Source: Planctomycetota bacterium (lineage in GTDB: Bacteria; Planctomycetota; Brocadiia; JAJRTI01). Taken from it: a stretch of 8,577 nt of DNA. How positions within the stretch are numbered: position 1 is the stretch's first letter; every line of letters begins with the position of its first letter. Below, piece by piece: positions 7,025 through 8,577 of this stretch. The notes beneath the pieces are model-generated. The model saw nothing but the letters and a program-made list of their open reading frames with translations, searched no databases and was not told where the DNA came from. The stretch covers positions 1-8,577 of the forward strand of contig JAJRTI010000221.1 in NCBI GenBank assembly GCA_024278415.1, written 5' to 3'. The position numbers and the translations under genes were made by a program.

Positions 7025-8197
7025 ATGCATAGACAATCCTCCGCAGCAAGGTTTGTGTCGGCTCTCGCGATGTTTCTGGCGGGAACCTCGCCCGCGGCCG
7101 GCCAGAAGGTTGGCCCTTCGCGGCTGCAAGAGTTGCGTGCGGGGCTCAAGGGAGGAGTCCGGGAATTCGCGGCGTATGTGAAGCGGACACGCGCGGCCGC
7201 GCCTCTGATCCACTCGCGCTGGTACGTGGAGACGATGTTGAGGGAGCCTCCGGCGCGGCTGGCGTATGAACGCGCGAAGCGGGAGTTCGGCCGGCGGCTT
7301 CTGGTGGCGCTGGACGAGTGTGCGGGGGAGATGTTGCGACTGGATGATTCGCCAAAACGGGAGGTTGCGGCAGAGATGCTGCTGGATCTCCGCGACTGGA
7401 CCGCCGGCCGGCCAGGCTATGGAAACATGCTGCTGTTGCATCGATGCCAGGACATCGCGCTCGTGCCCCTGGCGCACTTGATCGCGGACTTGAACTTCCC
7501 TGTGCGAACGCTCGATCAGCTTGTTGGCCGACTCATGACCTTGCCCGATCAACGGAAGCTGAATGCGGAGGTGCTGAACACCGAGAGTCCGCGGGGGGTG
7601 CGCTTTGAGCCGGGTTCGGATCGAATGCCCGCGAAGTGGGCGCGCGCCTTTCGATATCTTACCCCGGAGGAACGCCGCGCCGAAGCCATGCGTATTCCGA
7701 TGATGCGCACCTGGCGGGCCGGCTGGCGACGCATCATCGAGTGGCGCCGCGGCCAGGGGGACAAGCTGCCCGTTCTGTGGCTTAAGGGCTCCAGCCACAG
7801 GGCGAAACTGCCCAAGGATCTCCAATTCTTCTGCGATGACAACAAGCGCCTCGACCCTTTCACCACCGCGAAACAATGGGACGCCAAGCGCCACTACCGC
7901 CTGCTGCTGGGGCTGGGAGCGTACTCGGATCGCAGAAGCGTCGAAAGCCTGCTTCTTTTCCGCAAGAAGGTGGGATACTTCCCCACGAGGCCGCCCGCGG
8001 GGTCGATGGTGGACTCGTTCATCAAGGATCCCATTGAGAGGGCGTTCGACGCGGCGTGGAACCCGTACAACTCGAAGTACGGCCCTATCTACGGCAGTGC
8101 GGCTCTGCTGTACAAAGAAGTGAGGTCCAACACCTTTTGTGACTATGACACTCGACGCCGGAAGGGTTACGAGATCATGCACCCCAAGAAACGGTGA
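7025..8197 (+). CDS. Secreted basic helical protein of unknown function
   Basis: The product has 390 residues if started at ATG 7025, as the ribosome-binding site suggests; an in-frame GTG at 7016 would add three residues. Residues 1 to ~26 form a signal peptide (MHRQSSAAR, hydrophobic FVSALAMFLAG, then SPAAG/QK). The mature part is rich in Arg/Lys and predicted to be mainly helical in its first half (ELRAGLKGGVREFAAYVKRTR, AYERAKREFGRRLLVALDE, EMLLDLRDW). It includes four cysteines (in DECAG, HRCQD, FFCDD, TFCDY) and a Tyr/Asn-rich C-terminal segment (WNPYNSKYGPIYGSAALLYKEV). I recognise no family or catalytic motif. It starts 20 nt after the large secreted protein and is probably co-transcribed with it, so it may be a partner, chaperone or processing factor of that protein; this is inference from position only. 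Confidence 0.8.
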   Translation: MHRQSSAARFVSALAMFLAGTSPAAGQKVGPSRLQELRAGLKGGVREFAAYVKRTRAAAPLIHSRWYVETMLREPPARLAYERAKREFGRRLLVALDECAGEMLRLDDSPKREVAAEMLLDLRDWTAGRPGYGNMLLLHRCQDIALVPLAHLIADLNFPVRTLDQLVGRLMTLPDQRKLNAEVLNTESPRGVRFEPGSDRMPAKWARAFRYLTPEERRAEAMRIPMMRTWRAGWRRIIEWRRGQGDKLPVLWLKGSSHRAKLPKDLQFFCDDNKRLDPFTTAKQWDAKRHYRLLLGLGAYSDRRSVESLLLFRKKVGYFPTRPPAGSMVDSFIKDPIERAFDAAWNPYNSKYGPIYGSAALLYKEVRSNTFCDYDTRRRKGYEIMHPKKR

Positions 8198-8243
8198 CGC
8201 TCCATCACGACGGGGGCCGACGCGACTATCTGAGAGAATGAGT

Positions 8244-8269
8244 GGAATGGGGGACAGCCACCTATTTCC
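8244..8269. repeat. REP-like imperfect palindrome 1 (GGGGACAGCCACCTATTT type)
   Basis: The outer arms GGAA (8244-8247) and TTCC (8266-8269) pair. The stem then continues T-GGG against CC-T-A with one bulged T at 8265, around a GGACAGC-like loop. The core GGGGACAGCCACCTATTT matches, from memory, a widespread dispersed repeat type often linked to REP-associated (Y1/IS200-like) transposases. No transposase gene is in the window. Confidence 0.5.
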
Positions 8270-8306
8270 GCGTTGGACAAGGTAGGCCCACATGAGATAG
8301 GGGCAG

Positions 8307-8322
8307 AATGGGGTCACCCATT
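8307..8322. repeat. Perfect palindrome 2, AATGGGGTCACCCATT
   Basis: Six-base arms AATGGG and CCCATT flank a GTCA loop. It lies 37 nt after palindrome 1 and shares the AATGGGG start with it, so the two look like a pair of related REP units behind the last gene of the cluster. It could also act as a weak transcript-end hairpin, though no U-run follows. Confidence 0.55.
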
Positions 8323-8577
8323 AAGGCCCTGTCAAGAGAAAAAACATCTCCAACGGCAGAATCTTCAGGTCGGATTCTTCGTCTGCGTCTTGAGTGACGA
8401 CCCGGCATCGCGGCCGATTCGTCGGACTCGCGCGCGCACACACACACACTCAGTGGCTGTCGGCGTGCATTCCTTCGACCTCACGCCGGCGAGACCGTCC
8501 GGTCCGGCGGCGCGGTTTCGCACCTGTGATTTCGCGGGTTTTGGGGCTGAAAAGGCTTCGCATGACGGAGGTCGCGA

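Larger units (their letters stand above)
8198..8577. other. Intergenic tail with no supported gene
   Basis: Apart from the two palindromes, I see an A-rich spot (GAGAAAAAAC, near 8336-8345) and a short inverted repeat AGAATC/GATTCT (8358-8378). There is also an alternating CGCGCG(CA)6 run at 8431-8448. No convincing coding frame, terminator or RNA gene is visible. An ATG at 8562 preceded by AAAAGG (8550-8555) could start a gene beyond the edge, but only five codons are visible. Confidence 0.6.

Noticed and set aside
7001..8317. Minus-strand open frame of 438 residues opposite the last gene
   Set aside because: The + frame has a ribosome-binding site and signal peptide and fits the operon spacing. 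The minus frame starts in the REP-like region and looks like a shadow.
8262..8577. Minus-strand frame open from the right edge
   Set aside because: Translation is Arg/Pro/Ser-rich, runs through the CA repeat and both palindromes, and shows no motif; there is no start signal to support it.
8562..8577. Possible start of a next gene (ATG after AAAAGG)
   Set aside because: Only five codons are visible, so coding cannot be judged.

Overview
This window looks like chromosomal DNA from an uncultured, GC-rich bacterium of the planctomycete/PVC or Hydrogenedentota-like kind. The lineage is inferred, not proven. It rests on a beta-sandwich module with a D..T.GDW.G.YG..AYIL-type motif, on a giant secreted protein with dockerin/EF-hand-like Asp-rich repeats, and on densely packed genes for secreted proteins of no assigned function. 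No rRNA, tRNA, CRISPR array, transposase gene or phage gene is visible.

Layout: everything coding is on the + strand. (1) Positions 2-1879 hold the 3' part of a gene that begins upstream: a beta-sandwich module followed by a ~350-residue helical, TPR-like domain. (2) Positions 1880-2989 continue in the same frame after one TAA codon and encode a second, diverged copy of that helical domain. Homology to the first copy starts 11 codons before the TAA, so the two frames look like one ancestral two-repeat gene cut by a nonsense codon. (3) Positions 3015-7004 encode a 1329-residue secreted protein: signal peptide, two related Ig-like modules around a 13-glycine linker, two ~165-residue Ca-binding-type repeats, a third EF-hand loop and an unrecognised C-terminal domain. 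(4) Positions 7025-8197 encode a 390-residue basic secreted protein of unknown function. (5) Positions 8198-8577 carry no convincing gene, but hold two REP-like palindromes and a short CG/CA alternating run.

Gaps between frames are 25 and 20 nt, with good Shine-Dalgarno sequences before the genes at 3015 and 7025 and no internal promoter or terminator that I can see. The genes are therefore probably one transcript. They most likely make a set of exported proteins: a scaffold-like TPR/beta-sandwich protein, a large calcium-dependent surface or extracellular protein, and a small basic partner. No enzyme activity can be assigned, and joint function is inferred only from gene order and shared export signals.
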